From positions 171,548 through 235,547 of the forward strand of contig PDHQ01000026.1 in NCBI GenBank assembly GCA_003339415.1: a DNA stretch of 64,000 nucleotides, given 5' to 3'. This document shows, one piece after another, positions 1 to 10,933 of this stretch. Within the stretch, counting starts at the first letter, position 1; each line of letters starts with the position of its first letter. The translations under genes were made by a program, and so were the position numbers. This stretch comes from Ophiocordyceps camponoti-saundersi (nom. inval.). Taxonomy: Eukaryota > Ascomycota > Sordariomycetes > Hypocreales > Ophiocordycipitaceae. The notes beneath the pieces are model-generated. The model ran no database searches. It worked only from the letters and a program-made list of their open reading frames with translations, and had not been told where the DNA came from.

Positions 1-2
1 CG

Positions 3-740
3 TCAGAAGCGAAGCACGAGGAGCAAGAAGAGGCCGGGGGTGACAGCGACGACAGCGCGGCGCCGCCTCCCATAAAGAGGCGGTGCTCCCCCGAGCAAGG
101 CGAAGAGGACGACGAAGCTGACGCGGGGAGCGACGATCAGGGCTCGACGAGGCCCGAGGTGGACGAGCTGGGATGCCCTATCAACGCGCAGCCGACGGAG
201 CCCATCACGGACTTTTCAAGGCGCAACTTCTTCTCACTCATCAATTACTTGAGAGTGATGCAAAAAATATGCAAAGGCAAGGCACACCGCAACCTCTTGT
301 TGGTGCAGTACAAGTCGTCGGCGATCCTGCGCAAGTCGCTGCGCATCCCGCAAAAGGATCTCCGGCTGTACACGCTCAAGCTCTTCAAGAACCAAGTGCC
401 ATACTGCGGGCGCAAGTGGCGTCAGAGCAACATGCGCGTCATCACGTCCGTCTACCTCCATTGCCGGCCCGAGCTGCGCGACGAGTGGCTGGCTGGTAGC
501 GACGTCGACGCGGACGTGGAAGCGGCCCTGCCGCTGGAGCAGGCGTTGCGCAGTCTGACGCACTGGCGTAACGTCCGTCACTACTCGGACAAGATATCTC
601 CCGACATCCGCGCTGCCATGCGAGAGGAGCAGGATTTCTTCACTCGTGAGCTGGAGAAGATGCATGTCAACTGGGCCGAGCTGGCAGATGAGGATATGGT
701 GGGCGAGATGGATCAACTTGGAGGTTCGGGTTGGTCGTGA
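3..740 (+). CDS. far11: Far11/PRO22/HAM-2, STRIPAK complex subunit (3' end only)
   Basis: The frame is open from the left edge of the window to TGA at 738-740, so only the last ~245 codons are present. The first ~50 residues are an acidic, low-complexity linker (runs of E, D and S with a KRRCSP basic patch). From about residue 65 the sequence is the highly conserved C-terminal block of the Far11/STRIP1-2 (DUF3402) family, with NYLRVMQKICKGKAHRN and LRIPQKDLRLYTLKLFKNQ followed by CGRKWRQSNMRVIT. Far11 is a scaffold of the striatin-interacting phosphatase and kinase complex. Its homologues HAM-2 (Neurospora) and PRO22 (Sordaria) are needed for hyphal fusion and fruiting-body development. The assignment rests on this block; the N-terminal half lies outside the window. 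Confidence 0.9.
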   Translation, partial: SEAKHEEQEEAGGDSDDSAAPPPIKRRCSPEQGEEDDEADAGSDDQGSTRPEVDELGCPINAQPTEPITDFSRRNFFSLINYLRVMQKICKGKAHRNLLLVQYKSSAILRKSLRIPQKDLRLYTLKLFKNQVPYCGRKWRQSNMRVITSVYLHCRPELRDEWLAGSDVDADVEAALPLEQALRSLTHWRNVRHYSDKISPDIRAAMREEQDFFTRELEKMHVNWAELADEDMVGEMDQLGGSGWS

Positions 741-1126
741 AGCGACCCAATGATTTGGCCACGAAGCAACCCTACGGATTGGTCACGAAGCAATTCTATT
801 CCGTAGATTTTGTCCGACAAGAGCTACCTTGCCTCTCACCACCGAAGGACATATGGTAGAGAGGGTACTGCAGAAACTCAGCGTTTGTGGCAGAGTATCC
901 TGGACCGTATGTTACAGAGTAATCAGACAACTTGAGCGTTAGAGAAGAATACTTTGGTGGATTTCATTTGTACTGTGGTAAGACGTCCTAAGGACAAGTA
1001 AATGCAGTTGTCAGACGCTTTTCGAAGAGCCTGGCAACGGGCTAGAGGCCGCGGATTCCAGAAAGCTATACAGGATGTACGCCTCGCCGCTTGCGGAGCA
1101 GATGAAGACAATAACGAAGAAGAAAG
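741..1126. other. Intergenic, convergent 3' ends
   Basis: This lies between Far11 and the MARVEL-type gene. It holds a degenerate tandem repeat with three units of about 24 bp (core TTGGYCACGAAGCAA) starting over the Far11 stop codon and ending near 795. I see no gene in the remainder. Confidence 0.6.
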
Positions 1127-2054
1127 CTAAGCGCGGTCGTAGAGGCCGTCGTTGTAACTGTAGCCGGCCGGCGGGTCGTGTACCCGGGGCGCCGTGTGCC
1201 AGCCGGAAGGGTAGTTGGCGACGCTTGGCTGGTAGGTATGGGTATCCTGCTTCGGGTTGTCGGTGGCGTTACCGACGGCCGTAGTCTCCGTCCCGTAGCT
1301 GCCGCGCGTATGATCGAGCTGATCGGGGTGAGTGTGCTCCGGAAGGGCGTTGGGATCCTCGTCGCGTCTGCGGCGGAAGAAGCGGAAGCGGTTGAAGAAG
1401 TCGCTCTTCTTGGAGCCGTAGCCGGACGTGTAATTGTTGGCTGGGCTGGGGCCGAAGCGGTTTTCCTTTTGGTGGTGACGAGCGAGGGCCACCTCCATGA
1501 GGGCGGAGAAGACGAAGAGAACGCTGTGGTGGGGAGAGAGTGAGTACGTGACGAGGGGGGTTTTTCTCTATACGCATCTCGGCTTACATGATGGCAATGG
1601 CGACTCCGAAACAGCCTATGGACAGCATGCAGACCGTTTGAACGCCTGGAACGGCGCGTTCTTGTTCGAGCTCAACGTCGGCGTCGTTGGGGCCTAGAGA
1701 TTGGCCGAAGAGAGTATCGGAGAGCCTCGTGCAGGAGCCGAGGCCACCCTTATTGACGACGGCGACGTAGATGAAGGCTCCGATGAAGCAGATGTCGAGG
1801 GCTGCGGCCGTGGCGGCGGCGAGCATCTTGCCACCGATGCAGCAGACGAGAAGCATGGCGAAGATGGTGTAGAGGGCGGCCGCTCCGGATATGCCCTCTA
1901 CGGCCCGGAAGGTGTTGTCGACGGGTAGGTTATTTGATCGTAGGGTGTAGAGGAAGAAGGAGAAGACGGCGAGGATGAAGGCGGCGCAGAGGAATTGGAG
2001 GGCTCGGAGGAGCCATTGCAGTGACTTGAGGGCGGCGCCGGTCCTTGCGCCCAT
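1127..2054 (-). CDS. MARVEL-type four-TM membrane protein
   Basis: Two exons: 2054-1588 and 1523-1127. The 64-bp intron begins GTAAGC and ends CACCACAG. The product is 287 aa. Residues ~1-160 hold four hydrophobic segments: LQFLCAAFILAVFSFFLY, AALYTIFAMLLVCCIGG, LDICFIGAFIYVAVV, and a fourth that spans the splice junction (CFGVAIAI joined to VLFVFSALMEVALA). Joining across the intron completes the last helix, which supports the splice. A polar tail of ~120 residues rich in R, H, P and Y follows. This is the usual layout of fungal membrane-associating (MARVEL) domain proteins. Its cargo or partner cannot be told from sequence. The first ATG of the frame is at 2054. Confidence 0.75.
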
Positions 2055-4537
2055 GGTGTGTGTTTTGGAGTGTTTGATGTTATAACTTGCCCGTAGTAGG
2101 GAGGGAGGGATCGATCAGGGTGTACGCATGCGGGTGATGATGGCTGATTTCTTTGGGGAGGGAGATGACACGGAGAGATGGAGAGGAAGAACGATAATGA
2201 ACTAAGGAGACAGATGAAGTGAGAGAGAGGAAGAGAGAAGAGAAGAGAAGAGGTTGAAAAAGGTGAGACGACTCGGGTTGGCAGCTGGTGACGTCGCTGG
2301 TTCGAGACAATCCAAGGTACAGGTGGGTCCGACTGGCATGTAGCGCACGGGGCTTTTCCGGGTACCTCGACGGGGCACAATGGGCAGAATAGGGACTTAC
2401 GGGGATAGGGTTCAGGGACCTGGTTGGCCTCGCGGGAGGTACAGCGCGCACTACGTCTGTACGGGCACAAACTCTCAGCGGCGCCTCCGTCGTCTTAGGC
2501 TCTTTTTTTTTTTTTTCCCACTCGAGACCGGGAGGGACCCCTGCGAGGGTCGAGGCAGAAAAGGGCCGGGAGGGTGAGATCAGGTTTAGCGGCGGCCGCA
2601 ACAGCCGTCGGCGCCCTCGTTCGCATGAATGGGAGGAACCGGACTTTCCCCCCCCCCCCTCAACGCCCTTGTGAGAGCCTGTGACGGAGGACTGGGGCTC
2701 CTAGATAGAGGGGATGGACGTGCGTGGGGGGGAGGGGAGCGGGACTGGATAAAGTCTGGTTACGAATACGAGCTCGTGGTTGTGTGGGTGCGCACCTATT
2801 GTGTGACAGAGTGTGCTGCTCGATTCACGATGAGGGGGGTAAAAAGTCCACGTGGGGCTGCCATGTCGTCAGTGTGGCGCGGGAAAGGGGGAAGGCGAAT
2901 TCACGGGGACTTTTTTTTAGGTAAGCTGTTGGAGATGGGGCTGAGACGGAAAGGTTAAAGCCGAGGCTTGGCCTTTTATTTTGCTCCGTTGATGAGATCA
3001 TAATTATCGACTGTTCCTCTCATCCGTACAATGAATAGCTGGGGCACAAGGCTTGAACTTTTCTATTTGAACTAGTCCATGACTCTCTTTCCCCCCCCTC
3101 TCTGTCGTCCACGCGCGCCATTTGCGCTGAGATTCTCGACCAGTTCTCGACGCAGCGAGGGCGAGACAAGCCTGAGGCAGCGCAGTGGACGGTTCACGTG
3201 ACGGGTCCCCACTCCGATGTCTCGTCACTGTGATGACCCTTGAGGTTTTCTTACCGGTAACACGTGACTCTTCCCAGTCTCTTCTAAAGACCGTCGCGGC
3301 AAATTTACCAACGCAAGTGAAAAGATGGGCGACTTCGGCGATTAAGAAGGGCTCTTCGGAAGGGCGAAAGGGGAAGGAAACGAAAGGGAAAGGGTCTCAC
3401 CGTCACCCAGAGAGGATCGGGAGCAGCCGAGACTTGCATATATTCTTCATTCAAATCTCCCCCCCCTTTTTTCCCGTCTCACGAAACCCACCGTCGATGG
3501 CACAGTACAGCAAAAGATATGCGTTGATGACCGGCTAAATGAGGTTGGGAAAGAACTGCCCACGATGCCGTTTTCCGCTCTCTCTGCATGGGATTGTACT
3601 TGTTGATGCAGAGGGAATCATCTATTAGCCGGTGGTGGCGCTGATTGGTCCTGTCGGGACGCGGGCCCGGCCTGTTGTTCGGCTAATTGCTACCTCGTGA
3701 GCCTTATGGTCTGTCTGTTGAGGTCTGGCCGATACGAGATTTCGGTCTTTGGGGATTCTGGACACCCGGCACCCCTTCTTACGGGTTTATTGCTGGTGTT
3801 AGATTCACTGATAGGCTCGAATTAGACGTTATCAGCCATCTCATGGGAGAAACCACACTGGCACACACACACACACACACACTACATGCATCGTCACCGC
3901 TCAGAATCATCATCTTCGTATGTACCATCCTCTCAGCTGACTGCCTAACAATTCTGCCGAGGCAAGCTCCCGACTTTGTCAATTGCAAGTTAGCCCCCGC
4001 CCCCCTCGTCAACGACACCCTCCCATCGCGGCTCGCTATCGGCCCACGCCCTCGCCATAACATGCTCAGACCTTCTCTTGCTGGTAAGCGTCGCTCTGCT
4101 ACTACGATGCGGGCGAAAAGAGGAGAGGGTGTTGAAACGGGGAAGAAAAGGGGAATAGATGAAATGATACCGGCTCCCCCCCCCCCCCCATGCACGATTT
4201 CCGCCTCGATGTAACGCCCGAACAATGGCCCATGGACTTTTTTTATTTTAGATTGTTATTGATTACTTTATTGCTCGCTCTCATTTGCTCTTGTTCAGCC
4301 TTCAGTTGCGTTTTGGGATGAGGCGTCGGTGCCTTGTCTGGATCCTTTGGACTTATACACACGTCTGGAGGCGTGCCTCTTATAGCCTTCCCCTTTTCCC
4401 GTGAGAGTCCTTGGCTGTAGCGCGATCAATCCTCTCGTTCTCTTCCTTCTTCATCTTCTATTTCTTCTTCTTCTCTCTCTTTTCTCCCTTTCTCTTACTC
4501 CTTTCTCTCTCTGTATTTCTCGTCTCCTTTTCTGCCA
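2055..4537. other. Long intergenic region between divergent genes
   Basis: This separates the MARVEL gene (minus) from the peroxidase gene (plus). It contains purine- and pyrimidine-rich tracts, a T14 run near 2505, C runs near 2650 and 4180, and an (AC)n microsatellite at ~3859-3882. CACGTG-containing motifs sit near 3195 and 3262. The last ~100 bp before 4538 are strongly CT-rich (4435-4530), as is common just upstream of fungal start codons. Open frames here lack domains, signal peptides or coherent splicing. Confidence 0.6.
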
Positions 4538-7312
4538 ATGCGCTCTTCTCTCCTGTTATTGGCCGTCGGGGCCTTGACCCTGGCCGATCCGACATGGCCG
4601 TCAGAAACAGACGAGCTCGAGGAGATCATGTACCAGCTCTTCTCCTTCGGCGCCCGCAAGTTCGCCGACACCATTAGCCCCTGCTCCAACGAGGCGTCCG
4701 GTCCCGGCCGGCAGAACGCGGCCGAGTGGCTCCGGACGGCCTTCCACGACGCCGCCACGGCCAACACTTTCTTCGGCACCGGAGGCGTCGACGGCTCGCT
4801 GCAGTATGAGCTTGATAACGGTGAGAATACCGGGCCTGGGCATAAGACGACGCTCGAGTTCATGGCTCCTTTCATGTCGCCTCGGGCGAGCCTGGCGGAT
4901 CTCGTCGCTCTGGGCGTCTATGCTTCGGTCCGGTCGTGTGGCGGTCCGGTCGTGCCGTTCCGGGCTGGGCGTCGCGATGCCGTCGCCGCCGGTAACCCTG
5001 GCGTGCCGCAGCCGCAGAACTCGATCTTTACTTTCCAGCAGCAGTTTGAGCGCATGGGATTCTCCAAGGAGGAGATGATTCAACTCACGGCCTGCGGTCA
5101 TACCATCGGGGGCGTCCATCAGACCGAGTTCCCTGACCTGATGCCACAAACGGGTGTCCGCAACGGCGAGGCTCCTTCTGACTCTACGGTTGACAAGTTT
5201 GACGCCAACATCGTCACCGAGTACCTGGCCGGCAAGACGGACAATCCTCTCGTTGGCGGACCCTCCGTCAAGGTGAACAAGAATTCCGACTTCAAGGTCT
5301 TCAACTCGGATGGCAACAAGACGGTTCGCGCCATGGCCGACCCGGAAGCCTTCCGCGCCACGTGCGTCAAGGTGCTGCAGAAGATGACGGAGGTGGTGCC
5401 GCCCGGCGTCACTCTGTCCGGTCCCGTCACCCCTTATGCCGTGAAGCCCGTCGGCCTGCAGCTGACTCTGGCCGATGGTGGCTCGTCCCTCGCTTGGAAG
5501 GGCTACATCCGCGTAAAGACGCCCGTTGATGGCGGCGTGAAGAGCATCAGCATCACTTACAAAGATCGCAAAGGCGGCTGTGCCGGCACGTCGTCGTGCA
5601 CCATCAAAAGCACCATCCAGGGCGTCGGCCGAGGCTTCGACGACAACTTCGCCTTCTTCCCCATCGAGGCATCCATCCCCTCCTCGAGCGGCATCTCGTC
5701 CTTTGTCGTGACGCTGCACGGAGCCGACAGCTCGTTGAACGCGCTGTACGACAATAACGGCAAGGGCTATCCCGTTCAGGACGACGTCGTCTTCCAGGCG
5801 CCGCAGAGCTGTGTCCGGCCTTCGAGCGGTGCTCTCACCGTCGTCGCCGCCGTCCGCAACGATGTAGCAGCCGGCGGGGCGCGGGCCGACGTCTGGTATC
5901 GCGAGCCGCAGAGCAACAGCCCCGTACCGAAGCTCAGTCGCGCCCAAGTGACGCTGGAAAAGGGTCGCTGTGTTGGTCACTACACTCTGTTTTCCACCGA
6001 CTACGCTGTTCAGGGCGGCCTGGCGTCCCAGTCGCACGTCGACGTCTCGGCAGGTAGCAGCGTCGATGGCTTCAAGAGCCTCGCCAACGTCGGCGGCACA
6101 TGCGCCGAGTTTGACCGCGCCGCGCCTTGCGTCGCCGCCGAGAAGACGACGTTGAAGACGCTGACGGGCAGGGCCGTTAACACGACCCTGTCCACTACGG
6201 CCGTCGTCCCGACTCCGACGCCGGTCGCTCCGACCCCGACGCCGGTCGTGGCGGAGCATCGGTCTGCCGTCGGCGGATACCGACTGGTTTCGTGCTGGAC
6301 CGAGGGGAACAGGACGCGAGCTCTGGACGCGGCTACTTTCATCAACGACACGATGACGCTGGATAAGTGCGAGGCGTTTTGCAGCAAGTTCAACTATTGG
6401 GGGACCGAATACGGCCGAGAGTGTGAGCTGGCTCGCCCCCTTTTTCTCTCATGTGTCGAAGCTGACGGTCTTCAATCAGGCTACTGCGGCAACTCGTTAT
6501 CCCCGAGCAGCAACAAGGCACCGCTGTCCGACTGCAGCATGCCCTGCGGCGGCAACAGCAGCGAATACTGCGGCGCCGGCGACCGGCTCGAGCTCTACTC
6601 GACCACCAGCGCCCCAGCCACGCCGACGCCAACGGCGACGCTCATACACAAGCCGACGGTCTCGCCCTACACGCTGGTAGGGTGTTATGCCGAAGCGCCC
6701 TCAGCGCGGGCGCTCCCGCAAAAGACGACCATCGACAGCAAGACGACGACCAACGACGCGTGCGCAAAAGCCTGCGCCGGCTCGCGCTACTTCGGGACCG
6801 AGTACGGAAGCGAGTGCTACTGCGGCAGCTTCGTCAACGGCGGAGCGAAGACGGCGCCGCTGACGGACTGCGGCATGCCCTGCGCCGGAGACCCTTACCA
6901 ATACTGCGGCGGGGCGGACAGGCTGGAGCTCTACGAGAACGCCAACGCCACGGGCGGGACGCCCCAGCAGCCTCCCACCGTGGCCGACTTTTCGCTCGTC
7001 GGATGTCGGACCGAGGGTAACGGGACGCGGGCTCTGGCCGGGAGGGCGGCGGCGGCGGATGACATGACCAACGTCAGGTGTGCTGGCTTCTGCGTCGGGG
7101 CAGCGTACTTTGGGACCGAGTACGGTCGCGAGTGCTACTGCGGCGATGCCCTGGATCCGTCGAGCAAGGAGGCTCCGGCGCAGGAGTGTGGGATGCAGTG
7201 CGCGGGGGATGCGACGCAGTTGTGTGGTGCTTCGAATCGGTTGTCTGTGTATAAGAGGAGGGGTCCTCCGCCGACGACTACGACGGCGCCCCCTGGCTTG
7301 CAGGCGAGGTAA
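4538..7312 (+). CDS. Secreted heme peroxidase with three WSC domains
   Basis: Exons 4538-6422 and 6480-7312. A 57-bp intron (GTGAGC...ATCAG) must be removed: it interrupts the first WSC domain, and splicing restores the ECYCG motif seen in the other two. The spliced product is 905 aa. The signal peptide covers residues ~1-16. A fungal/plant-superfamily peroxidase domain follows, with distal Arg66 and His70 in RTAFHDA and proximal His188 in CGHTIGG. Then comes a ~270-residue beta-rich extension, a TPTPV linker, and WSC domains at about 577-650, 687-775 and 796-880, each with FGTEYGxEC and CGMxC-type cysteines. WSC domains bind glycans, so an extracellular, wall-bound oxidase is likely. Its substrate is unknown. 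The intron is in frame, so retention would give a 924-aa form with a damaged WSC1. Confidence 0.88.
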   Translation: MRSSLLLLAVGALTLADPTWPSETDELEEIMYQLFSFGARKFADTISPCSNEASGPGRQNAAEWLRTAFHDAATANTFFGTGGVDGSLQYELDNGENTGPGHKTTLEFMAPFMSPRASLADLVALGVYASVRSCGGPVVPFRAGRRDAVAAGNPGVPQPQNSIFTFQQQFERMGFSKEEMIQLTACGHTIGGVHQTEFPDLMPQTGVRNGEAPSDSTVDKFDANIVTEYLAGKTDNPLVGGPSVKVNKNSDFKVFNSDGNKTVRAMADPEAFRATCVKVLQKMTEVVPPGVTLSGPVTPYAVKPVGLQLTLADGGSSLAWKGYIRVKTPVDGGVKSISITYKDRKGGCAGTSSCTIKSTIQGVGRGFDDNFAFFPIEASIPSSSGISSFVVTLHGADSSLNALYDNNGKGYPVQDDVVFQAPQSCVRPSSGALTVVAAVRNDVAAGGARADVWYREPQSNSPVPKLSRAQVTLEKGRCVGHYTLFSTDYAVQGGLASQSHVDVSAGSSVDGFKSLANVGGTCAEFDRAAPCVAAEKTTLKTLTGRAVNTTLSTTAVVPTPTPVAPTPTPVVAEHRSAVGGYRLVSCWTEGNRTRALDAATFINDTMTLDKCEAFCSKFNYWGTEYGRECELARPLFLSCVEADGLQSGYCGNSLSPSSNKAPLSDCSMPCGGNSSEYCGAGDRLELYSTTSAPATPTPTATLIHKPTVSPYTLVGCYAEAPSARALPQKTTIDSKTTTNDACAKACAGSRYFGTEYGSECYCGSFVNGGAKTAPLTDCGMPCAGDPYQYCGGADRLELYENANATGGTPQQPPTVADFSLVGCRTEGNGTRALAGRAAAADDMTNVRCAGFCVGAAYFGTEYGRECYCGDALDPSSKEAPAQECGMQCAGDATQLCGASNRLSVYKRRGPPPTTTTAPPGLQAR

Positions 7313-7718
7313 ACATGTGATGGGCAGGGACTCTCCGAAGGGAGGGAGGTAGTTCGTCGGAGGCCGGAAAGAAGAACAGTGACTGAGGGAAGACGGATGG
7401 CTTTCATCATCTCGGGAGAGGGGCGGGGAAGAGAAGGTTGATAAGGCTGAGGGGTTCTAGTATATAATATATGAGAGAGAGGATTTTCAATACAATGGAA
7501 GATGGATCATCTTGATCTCATCATCTTGATCCCATCATCTTGATCCCATCATCTTCATCCTCAGCATCGTCGTCAAGAAACACCAAATGCTTACTAATCA
7601 TTCTTCGTCCCCATTCCCTGTGCCTGACTCATCTCATCTCATGTCATCTCTCACGATCTGAGCCTCACTCACTCACCTGCTGCTCTCTTTTTCTCACCAT
7701 CCACTTCCACTCATCACA
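7313..7718. other. Intergenic with short tandem repeat, MHF1 promoter
   Basis: It holds an imperfect tandem repeat of ~15 bp (CATCTTGATCCCATCAT) at ~7506-7560, then a CT-rich stretch before the MHF1 start. No gene is seen. Confidence 0.6.
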
Positions 7719-8204
7719 ATGGCAGACGCGACAGCCGACTCAGACCGCGAGGTAAGAAAGAAGAAGAAAAACGAGCGCCTCCCCTTCAAACTCCAGCTCA
7801 CATCAAGTAAACAACGGCTTTCAGCGGCTCAAATCAGCCCTCTGGTTCGCGGTCGGACAAATCGTCGACGAGGAGTCTATGCGACGCGACCTCAACGCGA
7901 CGCCACAGTTCATCGGCGCGTTGACGGAGCTTGTTTGGACACAGATTGGTTCGTCGATTCTTCGCTTTCTCTTTGTTTACATGGTCTTTGTTTGTGTCTT
8001 TCCTTTTTTTTCCTCTGACATGAAAAAGAAAACGTCGCCATCGACCTTGAGAGCTTCAGCCATCATGCCGGTCGGTCGACTGTCACTACCGCAGACGTCC
8101 TCCTCTTGGCGCGCAAGAATCCGGATTTGCAGCTTCTGATGGAGTCTTTTGTGGAGAATCGCAAGGAGGCGAGGAACAAGGTGGATGCTACTGCTGAGGA
8201 TTAA
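7719..8204 (+). CDS. mhf1: MHF1 / CENP-S histone-fold protein
   Basis: Three exons: 7719-7751, 7825-7948 and 8029-8204, giving 110 aa. The introns are 73 and 80 bp; the first begins GTAAGA and ends TTTCAG, and the second begins GTTCGT and ends AAAAAG. Joining exons 2 and 3 restores the continuous family segment LVWTQIENVAIDLESFSHHAG, then STVTTADVLLLARKNPDL and a charged tail. This is the histone fold of CENP-S/MHF1. With MHF2/CENP-X it forms a tetramer that binds branched DNA, stimulates the FANCM/Fml1/Mph1 helicase in fork repair, and takes part in the inner kinetochore. The length fits the fungal family (~100-120 aa). No single open frame covers it. Confidence 0.9.
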
Positions 8205-8441
8205 GTGATTCGATTCATGATTCATGACGAGACTCAGCGTTACGACGGATGAGTGAGAGAAGACAAGAGAGATGCTACCCGGCCTTCAGAATGGTCTTTT
8301 AGGCTGTCCGCGTGATGGAAGCTCCTCGCTACTAATAGACAGATGGGAGAAGAAAAGGAAAAGAAAATCATAAACATGCGACGCTTTTCGTTTCGCGGCC
8401 AAGGCAAGGGAAGGGGGAAGAAATAGCCAAAACGGAATACG

Positions 8442-9567
8442 CTACGACTTGATGGACGTCATGTGTCCATACTCGCGTCGGTACTGATCGAGTATGTTCA
8501 GCGTGACGCCGGATCCGCCGCAGACGATGAGCACAATGTTCTTGCAGGCCCACTCCTCGTCACTCAGCCCCCGGCCAAGACAGCGACGCAGGTCCCCCCG
8601 GTAGACGGTTGCCAAGGCAGCTCCACACGAGACCTCGACCAGGTGACGCGCATCGTCGGCGAAACGAACGCAGCTAATGGCGGCGTCGGCGTCGGAGACG
8701 ACCAGGCTGTGGGTGTTGGGTCGCTGGATCCATTTCCACGACTGCTTAGAGACGCGCGAGCAGCCGAGCGAGGTGGCGATGGATGTTATCTCCGGCAGCG
8801 TGACGTGCTCGCCGGCCCGGATCGAGGCGTTGAGGCTGTCGGCGCCGTCGGTCTCGACGCAGACCACGTCGGGCTTGGCGCCGGACCAGGGGAAGCTCTC
8901 GATCCCCTGCATCAGACCGTTGAACAGACCGCCTCCCCCGACGCTGCAGACGATGGCGTCCGTGGGCTGATCGAGCTGGTCGCGGAGCTCGGCCACGATG
9001 GACGCGGCCCCTTCCCACACGTCGGGGTGGTCGTACGGCGGCACGTAAACGCCATTGGGGTCGTTGGCCAGAAGCTGGGTCCTCAGGAACTCGTCCGCCG
9101 CCGCCAGGTTCTTGCCCACCTGCTGCACCTGGACGCCGAGGTCGAGCAGCTTCGTCTTCATCATGTCCGACGTCGTGACGGGGACGACGATGGTGGCTGG
9201 TTTGCGGAGGGCTACGGCCGAGGTGGCGCAGGCGAGGCCGGCGTTTCCTCCCGACGAGCAGTAGAAGTGGACTGGGCCTGTGGCGGTTGCTGCGGCGCGC
9301 GTCATCAGGTTGCCGATGCCGCGGGACTTGAAGGAGCCGCTTGGTTGAAGGTTATCGAGCTTGAGATGTATGTTGCTTGAGGTTTCAATTAAAGTCAGTC
9401 AATGAGTCGATTCGTTGTTGTTGTTTTTTCTGTCGATGGGGCAGAGTAGAGAGCTTGCAGTGAGTTGTTATAGGAACTGACCAGCCGGCGATGCGCGACA
9501 ATTGAGGGCTCAGAACGCATGGCGTTTGCCGCCAGGGGAGCTTTGCTTCGGAACCTAGAGAGCCCAT
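8442..9567 (-). CDS. L-serine/L-threonine dehydratase (PLP, CHA1-like)
   Basis: Exons 9567-9482 and 9375-8442 with a 106-bp intron (GTCAGT...CCTCAAG), giving 339 aa. Splicing creates IAGC-NIHLKLDNLQPSGSFKSRGIGN, which holds the PLP Schiff-base lysine (Lys45 in SFKSRG). Downstream are the SSGGNAGLA phosphate-cup motif, GGGGLFNG and the terminal VCGGSGV loop. It deaminates serine (and probably threonine) to pyruvate or 2-oxobutyrate plus ammonia in the cytosol. The length matches catabolic eukaryotic serine dehydratases without an ACT regulatory domain. The short N-terminus MGSLGSEAKLPW lacks a targeting signal. Confidence 0.9.
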
Positions 9568-10207
9568 GTTGTGATTGCGAAGGACGAGGCTATCCCGAGA
9601 GGAGGAAGAGGAGGGAGGAAAGGAGAGAAGAGAGGAGAGGAGAGGAGAAAAGAGAAAGACGATAATAAGATTCGACGCTATTATGTATGAAGGACGCTAG
9701 GAGGAGAATAACGTGTATATGTATGTATGATCCGAGGGATAAGATAAGGAGGAGGAGGGAGAGGAAGAGGAAAAAGAGGATCTGGTTTCGAGGGATATAA
9801 AAAGGGACTATATATGTGAGTAGGAAGGCAGAGTCAAGAAGGTAGAGACAAGAAGGCAGCAACGGTGGAAAGGAGTAATAAGAAGGGTGAAGAAGGGTGT
9901 GTGTAATTCAGAAGAAGGTACCTACCCATGTATGTATGTACCTGTCAGTCTAGGCCGTTGCAGCATGAATTGAGTTGGTTTTTTTTTCCCTCTTTTCTGT
10001 CAGAAGATAGGCAGACTTATATGTGGTATGGATATATGTAATATAGAGGTATGTGTGTGTGTTTGGACGGGGAGAAAGAGGAGGAGGAGAAGAAGGGTCA
10101 GGGGACAAAGAGGGACGGAGGCATCCGCCGCAAACCGGACGACGCTTGCCGGTGGATCCTCGTCGACATGCCGTGTGTGTGTGTGTGTGTGTGTGTCTTG
10201 TAAGTCA

Positions 10208-10300
10208 GGGGGGTCGGGAGGGAAGAGGGGGGGGGGGGGGGAAAGGGGGGGCGCGGGGGGGGGGGGGGGGGGGGGGGGCGCGGGGGGGGGAAAAAAAAAA
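10208..10300. repeat. Poly(G)-rich tract followed by A10
   Basis: This is an almost pure G stretch broken by GCGC and AAA, ending in ten A. It lies in gene-free DNA next to a (GT)n microsatellite. Such a run could form G-quadruplexes and is also prone to assembly error. Confidence 0.9.
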
Positions 10301-10894
10301 GGAGAGAGCTTCTGCTTCCGTCCGACCTCGGGCTTCACCGGTTTAACGGAGAGCTGGTTGGAAGCAAGCCGGGAACGACTTTACTATCCGTCCGTTAGCG
10401 GGTGAGATTTTTGTAGATATGTAGATAGATGGAAGCTTCTTCTTATTGCCAAGCTTGTTATAGGATGTTTAGGAGATAAGGGTGGAGATGTGGTTGTCCC
10501 CTCTCCCCCCTTCCGTCCCCTCTCACTCCCCCCCACGTTGGACGTGTTCAGCTGACGATATGGATGTTGTACGCGAGGTGGATTCGTCATTGATGGCTTC
10601 TTCTTTTTCTTTAGTTTTCTTTCCTTTTTTTTCTTTCTCTTGACTTGACTTGTTTTAATAGCGAGTCAGGAAATGGTATGTATGTTTATATGTAGACTCT
10701 CACATGCTACGGATACATACATAGGTATGTGTAGGCTGGTAGGGAGAGATGGACCATGTGAAATTGACGATATGTAAAAGGTGACATGCTTTGGAAGGTT
10801 GCGAGAACAAGTCGGCAATCGACGGGCAGAAACGGGAGGAGAAGAGATGTGCATACATAAGCAGTGCTCCGTAAAGAGAGAGATGGAGAAGGGA

Positions 10895-10933
<39 letters not shown>

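Noticed and set aside
3687..4225. Overlapping frames on both strands in the MARVEL-peroxidase interval
   Set aside because: They translate an AC microsatellite and C runs; no signal, domain or splice support.
4601..6259. 552-codon open frame on the minus strand across the peroxidase gene
   Set aside because: It is a GC-rich antisense shadow of a strongly coding exon, with no domain and no plausible promoter.
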